DNA of 64,000 bases from Nocardioides bizhenqiangii (GTDB lineage: Bacteria; Actinomycetota; Actinomycetes; Propionibacteriales; Nocardioidaceae), in assembly GCF_034661235.1 (NCBI RefSeq), contig NZ_CP141059.1, positions 3,781,501-3,845,500 of the forward strand. Direction: 5' to 3'. The translations under genes were made by a program, and so were the position numbers. Shown here piece after piece: positions 56,796 through 64,000 of this stretch; the stretch's first letter is position 1, and each line of letters opens with the position of its first letter. Under the pieces are notes generated by a model. That model had not been told where the DNA came from and ran no database searches. It saw only the letters and a program-made list of their open reading frames with translations.

Positions 56796-58625
56796 TCAGC
56801 AGGCGCTCTGCAGACGGGTCGCCGACGACCCGGGGAAGGCGCCGGGGGTCACGTCGAGCTCCACCGGTCCGGTCTGCCCGTCGCCCGTGCTCATCACGAA
56901 CTCGATCTCCTGCGTGGTTCCGGGATCGATGACGGTCACGACCTGAGCCACCGGCCGGCCGGCGTACTCCTGCGTTGCGATCGGTTGGAACGGGCGCTGG
57001 TCGAGGGACAGCTCGTCGATGCTGCCCCCGCGGGGCCCGATCACGAAGATCGCCACCCGCTGCTGTCCCGGCTCGACCACTTCGTAGAAGCGCGCCTCCG
57101 GCACGATCCCCGAGACCGTCGGGGGGAGGTCGAGGTCGTCGGACGCGGTGTTCGCGAGGTGGATCGATCCCGCCACCTGCTGGTGGTAGCCGGTGCACGA
57201 CCTCGTCACGGCGTTCACACGGTGGTCGAGGTAGTAGGTCATCTTCGACTCCAGTGCGTCGTTGACGTAGACCCCGATCCGGCTGTCGTCGCCCGTCACC
57301 AGCTCGCCGGCGATCTCGGTGCCGGTGATCTCCTGCTGCTCCTCCTCGACGAAGCTGTGCATCCGCACCCGTCCCTCGGAGACTCCCGTCGCGAGCGTCC
57401 GGATCACCTCGACGGGGTCACCGCGACCGTCGGCGAACGCGTTGAAGACCGCCTTCGCGACGGCGTTCTGGAAGTCCTCCTGCGCGTCGCGGTCGGGTTC
57501 GTCGAGGTAGATCAGGTTCTCGACCTTCGCCACGACGTCCGCCGAGCTCACCGTGCCGTACCCGGGCACGGCGACCGGACCGGTCGCCGTCAGCAGGTAC
57601 GAGACCGCGACCGGGTCGACGAAGAACACCGCGTCCACGCCACCGCCGACCTCGTCCTGCCAGCGGGTCCCGGCCAGCACCGAGGCCCGCGGCACGTCCG
57701 GACTCATGGTGGCGTTGATCAGCCACTGGCCGAGGGTGGGGCCGAAGACGTCATCCTCGCCGCGGGTCAGCGGGACCGGCGGGCGGTCGACGGCGCCGTA
57801 CTTGGAGGTGCCCTCCTGGCGGACGATGTGGACCTCACCTCTGTCCGCGCTGATGAGGGACATCGAACCGGCCAGGCCTCCGAGGCTCCTCAGCTCGGCG
57901 TTGTTCTGGAACACCAGCAGGAGCTCCCGCTCGCCGTCCGCCCCGAGGAGGCTCGGCATCAGCTCGGCAGCCCGATAGGCAGAGCCGAGTGTGGAACGGG
58001 CGCTCACGACGATCCGGCGCAGCTCCTGGAACCGAGTGCCGACCGGCCCTTCCAGCTCGTCGGTGTCGATCCCCTCGAGCGTGTTCGCCGCCTTGTCGAA
58101 CGCGCGCTCGCTGCTACGCGCGGTCTCGCCGACCGACTCGATGGTGCCGAGCGGGAACCGGTGGTTCGTCGGGTTGAAGGACCGCGCGGTCACGAGCGCG
58201 GCCGCGTCGACCAGCTCGGGGATGCCGGTCTCCCCCAGGTCCTCCAGCACGGTCGCCGCAGTCGCCACTGCCGCCGCGTCGTTCCCGAGGACGGGCAGCC
58301 TCTCGAGGGCCCACCAGGTCGGACCGTGGGTCCGGTCGTGGGCAGAGCTCGCCGCATCCTGGTAGCGCGCCAGTGCCCGCTCCGCGCCGGCCGCATCACC
58401 GTCCTCCAGCTCCTGGCGGAGCAGCAGGGCGCTGCGCTCGACATCCTTGAGGTCCTGGGCTGCGGTCCAGGCCGTCCACCCCGCCCAGAGCGCCCACAAG
58501 ACGGCCACCCCGACCAGGCCCAGCAGGACCGCCCGGACGGGGTGGTCGCGGGCCCAGGCGCGCGGATCCCGCCAGTTGCGCCGACGTCGACGACGGCGCA
58601 CAACGGGGGACACGCGGCACAGCAT
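56796..58625 (-). CDS. DUF4012 extracytoplasmic protein
   Basis: A 609-residue protein. After a very basic head (VVRRRRRRRNWRDPRAW) one helix (AVLLGLVGVAVLWALWAGWTAW) anchors a large extracellular part with LLVFQNNAELRSLGGLAGSMSLI, the DUF4012 block, and DRPPVPLTRGEDDVFGP. DUF4012 genes sit in exopolysaccharide clusters; the role is unknown. The ATG lacks a strong ribosome site, and a GTG 12 bases downstream is possible. It diverges from the BY-kinase gene. Confidence 0.87.
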   Translation of the reverse strand: MLCRVSPVVRRRRRRRNWRDPRAWARDHPVRAVLLGLVGVAVLWALWAGWTAWTAAQDLKDVERSALLLRQELEDGDAAGAERALARYQDAASSAHDRTHGPTWWALERLPVLGNDAAAVATAATVLEDLGETGIPELVDAAALVTARSFNPTNHRFPLGTIESVGETARSSERAFDKAANTLEGIDTDELEGPVGTRFQELRRIVVSARSTLGSAYRAAELMPSLLGADGERELLLVFQNNAELRSLGGLAGSMSLISADRGEVHIVRQEGTSKYGAVDRPPVPLTRGEDDVFGPTLGQWLINATMSPDVPRASVLAGTRWQDEVGGGVDAVFFVDPVAVSYLLTATGPVAVPGYGTVSSADVVAKVENLIYLDEPDRDAQEDFQNAVAKAVFNAFADGRGDPVEVIRTLATGVSEGRVRMHSFVEEEQQEITGTEIAGELVTGDDSRIGVYVNDALESKMTYYLDHRVNAVTRSCTGYHQQVAGSIHLANTASDDLDLPPTVSGIVPEARFYEVVEPGQQRVAIFVIGPRGGSIDELSLDQRPFQPIATQEYAGRPVAQVVTVIDPGTTQEIEFVMSTGDGQTGPVELDVTPGAFPGSSATRLQSAC

Positions 58626-58763
58626 GCCACGCGTCGAGCGTCGCGCGGCTGGCCGAAGGATCGGGTCGTAGGATGCGCTGCGCGGGAGGTTCCCATGACC
58701 GATGCATGGTGACTGCGTACTCTCCTGCGTAGCCAAACCGCCCGTACCAGGTTATGAGGTTCC

Positions 58764-60152
58764 GTGGATTTCAAGCAGTTCCTGCTGGTCCTCCGACGTC
58801 GGTGGCGCAGCGCGGTCGCAGTGTTCCTCTTGGCAGTCGGGATCAGCACGGGCATCTCGTTGGCGATCACGCCGCAGTACGAATCGACGGCGAAGGTCTT
58901 CCTCGCCGTCGACGTGCGCAACGCTACCGACGCCTATGCGGCGACACTCTTCCTCAGCACCCGGGCGGAGTCGTACGCCGACCTGGCCGGCAGCTCCGAG
59001 CTGGCCGAACGGGTCATCGACGTCCTCGATCTGGACATGACGGCGGCCGAGCTGTCGGGACGGATCTCCTCGGAGGTGATCGAGGAGACGTCGCTGATCA
59101 CCATCACGGTGACGGACCCTGATGCACGTCAGGCGCAGAAGATCGCCGATGTCGTGACCAGCGAGTTCCAGACCTACACCGAGGAGCTCGAGACACCGGG
59201 CGACGGCGGGGAGTCGCAGATCGACGTGCGCCTCACCGACGCACCCGAGTACAACCCTGACCCGGTCAAGCCCAACCTCGTCCTCAACATCGTCGCCGGC
59301 GCGCTGATCGGACTCCTGCTCGGCATCGCCCTGGCAGTCGCGCGTGAGGTGCTCGACCGGACCGTCCGCACTGCCGAGAACATTGCCGAGGTCACCGACG
59401 CGCCGGTCCTCGCCAGCGTGGGGTTCGACAACCAGATCAAGTCCTCGCCGTTGCTGACGGACCTCGGCACGTTCGCCGCCCGCACAGAGGCCTTCCGGCT
59501 GCTTCGCACCAACCTGCAGTTCATCGACCTCGACCAGAAGGCCCGGGTCCTGGTGGTGACCAGTGCCGTCCCCGGCGAGGGCAAGACGATGACCGCGACC
59601 AACCTCGCGATCGCGCTCGCCCAGACCGGTCGCACGGTGCTCATCGTCGACGCCGACCTCCGCCGCCCGCGGGTGGCGTCGGCCCTGGGCGTCGACCCCG
59701 CGGTCGGTCTCACCACCGCACTGGTGGGCAAGACCCAGATCGAGGACGCGATCCAGGTGCACGAGGCCAGCGGTCTGCACGTGCTGGCGAGCGGCGCCAA
59801 GCCGCCGAACCCGACGGAGATCCTCCAGTCGCGCGTGACGCACGACCTGATCCGTCGCCTGCGCCAGTCCTACGACATGATCATCATCGACGCTCCGCCG
59901 TTGCTGCCGGTGGCGGACGCGTCGGTGCTCTCCACGCTCGCCGATGGCGCCATCCTCGTGGTCCGGCACGGGCAGACCACCCGCGACCAGGTCGTCGACG
60001 CGGTCAACCGGGTGACGCAGGTCGGCGGACGCCTCTACGGGGTGGTCGTCAACATGGTGGCCAAGCGCGCGATCGGCTCGTACTACTACTACTACTACGA
60101 GGAGACGAAGCCGGTCGAGCAACAGCGTCGTCAGGGCTCACGGAAGAAGTGA
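58764..60152 (+). CDS. Polysaccharide co-polymerase / BY-type tyrosine kinase (Wzz-CpsD fusion)
   Basis: A 462-residue protein. A Wzz domain lies between two helices (AVAVFLLAVGISTGISLAI and LNIVAGALIGLLLGIALAV), followed by a BY-kinase: Walker A SAVPGEGKTMTA, Walker A' VLIVDADLRRP and Walker B MIIIDAPPLLPVAD. The tail has six consecutive tyrosines (GSYYYYYYEE, near residue 445), the autophosphorylation cluster. It sets polymer length and export by cycles of phosphorylation. GAGG lies just before the GTG. It overlaps the SGNH lipoprotein gene by 4 bases. Confidence 0.95.
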   Translation: MDFKQFLLVLRRRWRSAVAVFLLAVGISTGISLAITPQYESTAKVFLAVDVRNATDAYAATLFLSTRAESYADLAGSSELAERVIDVLDLDMTAAELSGRISSEVIEETSLITITVTDPDARQAQKIADVVTSEFQTYTEELETPGDGGESQIDVRLTDAPEYNPDPVKPNLVLNIVAGALIGLLLGIALAVAREVLDRTVRTAENIAEVTDAPVLASVGFDNQIKSSPLLTDLGTFAARTEAFRLLRTNLQFIDLDQKARVLVVTSAVPGEGKTMTATNLAIALAQTGRTVLIVDADLRRPRVASALGVDPAVGLTTALVGKTQIEDAIQVHEASGLHVLASGAKPPNPTEILQSRVTHDLIRRLRQSYDMIIIDAPPLLPVADASVLSTLADGAILVVRHGQTTRDQVVDAVNRVTQVGGRLYGVVVNMVAKRAIGSYYYYYYEETKPVEQQRRQGSRKK

Positions 60153-61057
60153 GCGCCCGCTCGACACTGCTCGGCCTCGTCGTCACGGCGGCCCTCGCCG
60201 GCTGCTCCGCCGACGAGCCGGCGGCCGAGCCCCGCGACGACCCGACGACGGAGCGTCCGTCGGCGACGGCCGTCGTCCGGGCTGGGGACGAGTACGTCGC
60301 GCTCGGCGACTCCTACACGGCGGCACCCGGGATCGGCGAGAGCGACGGCCGCGACGGCTGCGTCCGGTCGCGCAACAACTACCCGCACCTGGTCGCCGAG
60401 CAGCTCGACCTCGAGCTGACCGACGTGAGCTGCGGCGGCGCCTCCACGACGTCGCTGACCGGCTCCCAGCGGACGCTCACGGGCGAGGAGGTCGACCCAC
60501 AATTCGACGCCCTGGGCCCTGCGACGGACCTGGTGACGATCCGGATCGGCGGCAACGACTTCGCGCTCTACCAGCTGATCTCGCGGATCTGCCCGGCGCT
60601 GGCCGCCCGCGACCCGGAGGGTCACCCGTGCCGGGACGAGGCAGACAAGGCGGAGCAGGACCTCGACGACCTGCTGGACGAGCTCGAGGACCGCGTGGTC
60701 AGCGCGGTGCGCACGGTCGTCCGCATGGCGCCGGACGCGACCGTCCTGGTGGTCGGCTATCCGTCCGTCGTACCCGAGGACGGGACGTGCTCGGAGCTGC
60801 CGCTCGCGGACGGCGACTACCCGTTCGCCCTGCAGGTCAATCGTGGTCTCAACGCGGCGCTGAAGACCGCCGCCCGGTCGGCTGACGTCCGCTACGTCGA
60901 CCTGTACGAGGCCACCCGCGGGCACGACATCTGCGGCGAGGACCCGTGGGTCGCGGGTCGGACGACCATCGGGGGCAAGGGGGTCGCGTGGCATCCCTTC
61001 GCCAGCGAGCAGAAGGCGACGGCGGCGGCGATCGTCGCGGCGCTCCAGGGCCCTTGA
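60149..61057 (+). CDS. Lipoprotein SGNH/GDSL hydrolase, copy 2
   Basis: A 302-residue paralogue of the protein at 43854. Lipoprotein signal LVVTAALAGCSAD (lipobox LAGC). Catalytic blocks YVALGDSYTAAPG, VSCGGASTT, TIRIGGNDFA and AWHPFASEQ (His), plus GHDICGEDPWVAG. Its GTG lies inside the stop of the BY-kinase gene (GTGA), so it is translated with the kinase. A role in trimming or de-esterifying the exported polymer is suggested by that coupling. Confidence 0.92.
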   Translation: MSARSTLLGLVVTAALAGCSADEPAAEPRDDPTTERPSATAVVRAGDEYVALGDSYTAAPGIGESDGRDGCVRSRNNYPHLVAEQLDLELTDVSCGGASTTSLTGSQRTLTGEEVDPQFDALGPATDLVTIRIGGNDFALYQLISRICPALAARDPEGHPCRDEADKAEQDLDDLLDELEDRVVSAVRTVVRMAPDATVLVVGYPSVVPEDGTCSELPLADGDYPFALQVNRGLNAALKTAARSADVRYVDLYEATRGHDICGEDPWVAGRTTIGGKGVAWHPFASEQKATAAAIVAALQGP

Positions 61058-61069
61058 TCTGTCCGCTGC

Positions 61070-62266
61070 TCACCCCAGCAGTTCGTCGACCGCGCGCAGG
61101 ACTCTGTCGGGTGGGATGGAGACGTCGTCGGAGATCCCCGCGTTGTGCCGACCCGGGCGCGCCGGACGCGTCGCGACGAGGTAGCGGTAGTCGGCGCCGA
61201 TCGCCTGACAGATCGCCCACAGCCCGCGGTGCACGTAGGTGGAAGGGAACAGCTCCAGCACCCGTACGCCGGACGGGCTGAACGTCACGTTCGTCAGCCC
61301 GGCGCCGTGCGGCGCCACGACCACCTCGGCGGCGTGGAAGGTGTCGATCTGCTGCTGAACGCTCAGCGTGCCCGGGTCGAGCCGGACGAAGCCGCGGCGC
61401 TCCAGCTCGGGCATGAGCTCCTCCTCCTCGAGGTAGCGCCGGGTCTGCGGCGCGCTGCCCCGCGTGAGGTAGAGCCGCTGTGGAGTGGTCGGCGGCTCCT
61501 TGGCCGGGAGCCGGTCCCGCAGCCACGAGACGGTCGACGGCGGTGCCTGGAGGGCCCAGTTGGGGTTGCTCGGCACGAGCAGCCGATCGGCCCGGACGGT
61601 CCGGTCGGCCTGCGGCTGGATGTAGGGACCGGGGATGCCAGCGAGCTCGAGGAGCTCGCGCTGGTACCGCGTGCCGTGCGGTACGACGACGGCGTCGACC
61701 TGCTCCCCCGGCATCGACTCCTCGAAGACGCCGTAGCGGGCAATGGCGTCGTAGAGGAAGTGGTAGTAGTTCCCGGACGCGCCGCGGGCCGCGAGGCTCA
61801 GCACCGAGCCCTCGACCCGCTCGATCCGGCCGAGGGTCGGGCGCAGGTAGAGCGGGTGCTCCCGCCAGTCGAAGACCCCGAAGTAGGTGCTCGTCTCGTG
61901 GTCCAGGATGCCGCCGGGCGTGATCGTGGCGCCGAAGTCGCCGGCCAGCCTGCCGTTCGTCACCTCGAGCGTGAACGTCGCGGGGACGACCGCCGTACGT
62001 TCCTCCTCGAAGACCGGGTGCCCGGCCGGGTCCCCCGGCGTGGGACGGCGCGGCACGGCGACGGGCGGTCCCCCGGCGTGCAGCGCGACCGTGCCGGGCT
62101 CGCGGGCAACGGTGTCGATCGATCGCCCGGTCGCGGTCCGCGCGACACCCCGGCTGCCCAGCACCGGCGCGACCGTGCGGAACAGGGTGCCGCTCATCAG
62201 CGTCAGGAACCGGTGCACGCGCTTGAGCTGGGGCCACCAGCGGCGGACTGCAGGCGGGAGAGTCAC
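61070..62266 (-). CDS. GT61-family glycosyltransferase
   Basis: A 398-residue glycosyltransferase. NYYHFLYDAIARYG and AEVVVAPHGAGLTNVTFSPSGVRVLELFPS are the GT61/DUF563 hallmark blocks (the second carries the G-A-x-L-T-N donor site), with RLYLTRG in between. Bacterial members add pentoses or other sugars to surface polymers. The GTG has TAACGT 7 bases upstream (62274-62279, minus strand) and no ribosome site, so it is likely leaderless. It diverges from the sugar O-methyltransferase gene. Confidence 0.9.
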   Translation of the reverse strand: MTLPPAVRRWWPQLKRVHRFLTLMSGTLFRTVAPVLGSRGVARTATGRSIDTVAREPGTVALHAGGPPVAVPRRPTPGDPAGHPVFEEERTAVVPATFTLEVTNGRLAGDFGATITPGGILDHETSTYFGVFDWREHPLYLRPTLGRIERVEGSVLSLAARGASGNYYHFLYDAIARYGVFEESMPGEQVDAVVVPHGTRYQRELLELAGIPGPYIQPQADRTVRADRLLVPSNPNWALQAPPSTVSWLRDRLPAKEPPTTPQRLYLTRGSAPQTRRYLEEEELMPELERRGFVRLDPGTLSVQQQIDTFHAAEVVVAPHGAGLTNVTFSPSGVRVLELFPSTYVHRGLWAICQAIGADYRYLVATRPARPGRHNAGISDDVSIPPDRVLRAVDELLG

Positions 62267-62291
62267 GGCAGGGACGTTACAGTCTGTCCTC

Positions 62292-63371
62292 GTGGCTGCG
62301 ATGACGACCAAGACCCTGATCGCCCGGGCGAAGCGGGCGAACCCCGAGCTGGTACGGCACTGGCTCCTGCGACGGGCCCGGATGGGTGCCGCGCGAGCCG
62401 GGATCATGGTCTCCCGGATCGACGAGGAGAGCCGTCGCTACGTCGACGTCACGCACAACGACGCGGTGCCGCTGCCCCCGGGCGCGGACGACTACCTGCG
62501 CGCGGACAACCCGGCGTTGACCGAGCTCGAGGCGGCGTACGACGCGCTCGACATCCCGGCCGCCGCCCACACCCAGTGGCAGCAGGGCTTCCTCAAGAAG
62601 AACCTCTCGATGGCCTGGTTCCGCGGCGACAACGCCTACGTGTGGCAGTTCCGCCAGCTCGGCAAGGCAGCGCGGATCCGGATGTACCTCGCGATGCTCG
62701 ACGTCGAGTCGCGCGACGACCTCGGCCTGTTCGACAAGGTCGACGAGGACGGCCTCTTCGGCGCGTGGACGTTCGAGTTCGGCGACCGCCCGCCGATCAG
62801 CCGCGACCTCCTGGACAGCATCAACGAGATCAACTACCTCGACGACCAGATGGGCCTGACCGGCGTCGAGGAGCTGAAGGTCCTCGACATCGGCGCCGGC
62901 TACGGGCGCCTCGCGCACCGGATGTCGGCGGCGCTGCCCAACCTCGCGGCCTACGACTGCATCGACGGGGTCGCCACCTCGACGTTCCTGTGCGACTACT
63001 ACACCAGGTTCCGGGGGTGCCCCGACTCGGTGCGCGTCGTCCGCCTCGACGAGCACCAGAAGCTGCAGGACTCCTACGACGTCGCGGTCAACATCCACAG
63101 CTTCTCGGAGTGCTCGCTCGACGCGATCCGCTGGTGGCTCGACCGGATCGCCGAGCGCGACATCGAGTGGCTGCTGATCGTGCCCAACACGCCCGACGAG
63201 CTGCGGAGCACCGAGCTCGACGGCAGCATGCAGCCGTTCCGGCAGGACGTGCTCGACCGAGGCTACGAGCTCGTCGACAGCCGGCCGATCCACGACAACG
63301 ACGAGCTGCTGCCGCTCATCGACCTCCACGACCGCTTCTACCTTTTCAGGCGGACGACCGCGAGCTCCTAG
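62292..63371 (+). CDS. Putative sugar O-methyltransferase
   Basis: A 359-residue SAM-dependent methyltransferase. Motif I is LKVLDIGAGYGRLAHRM (about residues 200-216), then AAYDCIDGVATSTFLCDYYTRF, VAVNIHSFSECSLDAIRWW and LIVPNTPDELRSTELDG, which fit the large sugar O-methyltransferase family. TACAGT (62278-62283) lies 8 bases before the GTG; an ATG nine bases downstream (62301) is the alternative. It diverges from GT61 with a shared promoter region. Confidence 0.87.
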   Translation: MAAMTTKTLIARAKRANPELVRHWLLRRARMGAARAGIMVSRIDEESRRYVDVTHNDAVPLPPGADDYLRADNPALTELEAAYDALDIPAAAHTQWQQGFLKKNLSMAWFRGDNAYVWQFRQLGKAARIRMYLAMLDVESRDDLGLFDKVDEDGLFGAWTFEFGDRPPISRDLLDSINEINYLDDQMGLTGVEELKVLDIGAGYGRLAHRMSAALPNLAAYDCIDGVATSTFLCDYYTRFRGCPDSVRVVRLDEHQKLQDSYDVAVNIHSFSECSLDAIRWWLDRIAERDIEWLLIVPNTPDELRSTELDGSMQPFRQDVLDRGYELVDSRPIHDNDELLPLIDLHDRFYLFRRTTASS

Positions 63372-63387
63372 GCTCTCCTGGGCTCTC

Positions 63388-64000
63388 CTAGGCGTCGCGC
63401 CGCATCTCCTGTGGCGTGGCCATCCACGGGTGCAGCGTCGCGAGATCCTTGCGGATAGTCGCGGCGAAGATGTTGCCCTGCCGCGACGCCACCTTGTTGA
63501 GCGCGCGCTGGCCGTTGGTGAAGACCCGGTTGGCGGTCTCGTCGCTGAGCCGCAGCTTCCGCTTGAGGACCTCCGACGCGACCCGGCCGGTGCCGAGGTT
63601 CCACTCGGTGTGCACCTCGATCGGGATGTCGTAGGCGGGGTCGAACGCGGCGACCGCCTTGTAGAGGTCGCGCCGCGTCCAGCGGTAGACGAAGTTGGGC
63701 ACGCCCGTGCCGTCGACACCGCCGGTGTCGTAGCCGTCCGCGACCACGGCCGCCAGCTCGTACCACCCGACGACACCCGCCTTGGTGGCTGCCCGCATGA
63801 ACGCGGAGTCCTGGTTCTCGACGAACAGCACCGTGTTGCGGGCGATCCGGTACATCTCGTGGAGCGCCTCGTGCGGCCGCGAGCAGTGGTGGAGGCCGGA
63901 GTGGCCCATCACGTGGTCGAAGCTGGCCGTCTCGTAGGGCATGTGATGGGCGTCGATCACCTGACCGCCCAGCTCGCTGCTCGGACTGTCCGGCGCGATG
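63388..64000 (-). CDS. Class I SAM-dependent methyltransferase, C-terminal part cut by the window edge
   Basis: The frame runs open past base 64000, so the SAM-binding N-terminus lies outside. What is seen: IDAHHMPYETASFDHVMGHSGLHH, the Methyltransf_11 motif after the SAM site, then PHEALHEMYRIARNTVLFVE and a C-terminal part with TRRDLYKAVAAFDP. A nucleotide-sugar or lipid acceptor is likely from context, but not shown. The gene faces the O-methyltransferase gene end to end, with 16 bases between stops. Confidence 0.85.
   Translation of the reverse strand, partial: IAPDSPSSELGGQVIDAHHMPYETASFDHVMGHSGLHHCSRPHEALHEMYRIARNTVLFVENQDSAFMRAATKAGVVGWYELAAVVADGYDTGGVDGTGVPNFVYRWTRRDLYKAVAAFDPAYDIPIEVHTEWNLGTGRVASEVLKRKLRLSDETANRVFTNGQRALNKVASRQGNIFAATIRKDLATLHPWMATPQEMRRDA

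Noticed and set aside
63361..63392. GCTCTCCTAGG direct repeats between the last two genes
   Set aside because: Three short imperfect units at the junction of two convergent stops; too short to be called an element and partly fixed by the stop codons.

Overview
The window is about 70% G+C, uses GTG starts freely, and carries an actinobacterial set of genes: fused RmlC-RmlD, LCP protein, SpoIIE/STAS pair, DUF1416 with a thiosulfate sulfurtransferase, GlnR-type box, many leaderless-looking starts. It reads like a Nocardioidaceae chromosome (Nocardioides or a relative); the genus is an inference from gene content. I found no rRNA, tRNA, CRISPR array, transposase or prophage gene.

Layout. (1) 0-7 kb: surface-glycan genes, namely a cut-off Stf0 sulfotransferase, a methyltransferase whose whole domain is tandemly duplicated inside one gene, a 1030-residue two-domain glycosyltransferase and an LCP cell-wall ligase. 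(2) 7-14 kb: an efflux unit (14-TM MFS pump, MalT-like LuxR regulator, small protein, MMPL transporter); a nearly identical 30-base palindromic site lies upstream of the pump and of the small protein/MMPL pair. (3) 14-32 kb: stress and signalling genes, including small acidic proteins, a SpoIIE phosphatase/STAS pair, an RNase H-like (DUF429) protein fused to a RelA/SpoT synthetase domain, a GGDEF-EAL protein, a LuxR-TPR regulator, and a cNMP-binding histidine kinase overlapping a response regulator fused to a cysteine-less thioredoxin-reductase fold; then ACC deaminase. (4) 32-36 kb: secreted proline-rich protein, RidA, a MerR-alcohol dehydrogenase operon with a perfect palindromic operator, and an ACT-GNAT fusion. 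(5) 36-40.6 kb: urease operon ureAB(fused)-C-F-G-D behind a GlnR-type box; ureE is absent. (6) 40.6-47.4 kb: FkbM methyltransferase, nitrobindin-Fur-YgfZ operon, DsrE-like protein, SGNH lipoprotein, glycosyltransferase, BKACE enzyme and D-Tyr-tRNA deacylase. (7) 47.4-64 kb: polysaccharide island with dTDP-rhamnose genes (rmlA, rmlB, fused rmlC-rmlD), a nucleotidyltransferase-ABC exporter pair convergent with a thioredoxin-DUF4395-B2-PqqD operon, a sulfur operon preceded by a two-cysteine leader peptide, DUF4012 protein, Wzz/BY-kinase, second SGNH lipoprotein, GT61 glycosyltransferase and two methyltransferases.

How it fits together: both ends of the window build, decorate (rhamnose, methyl, possibly sulfate) and anchor an exopolysaccharide or wall glycan. 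The middle holds nitrogen scavenging (urease, ACC deaminase) and several nucleotide- or redox-linked signalling systems. The least explained pieces are the DUF429-alarmone synthetase fusion, the PqqD/B2/nucleotidyltransferase/ABC set without a lasso cyclase or visible precursor, the homogenised methyltransferase duplication and the shared palindromic operator.
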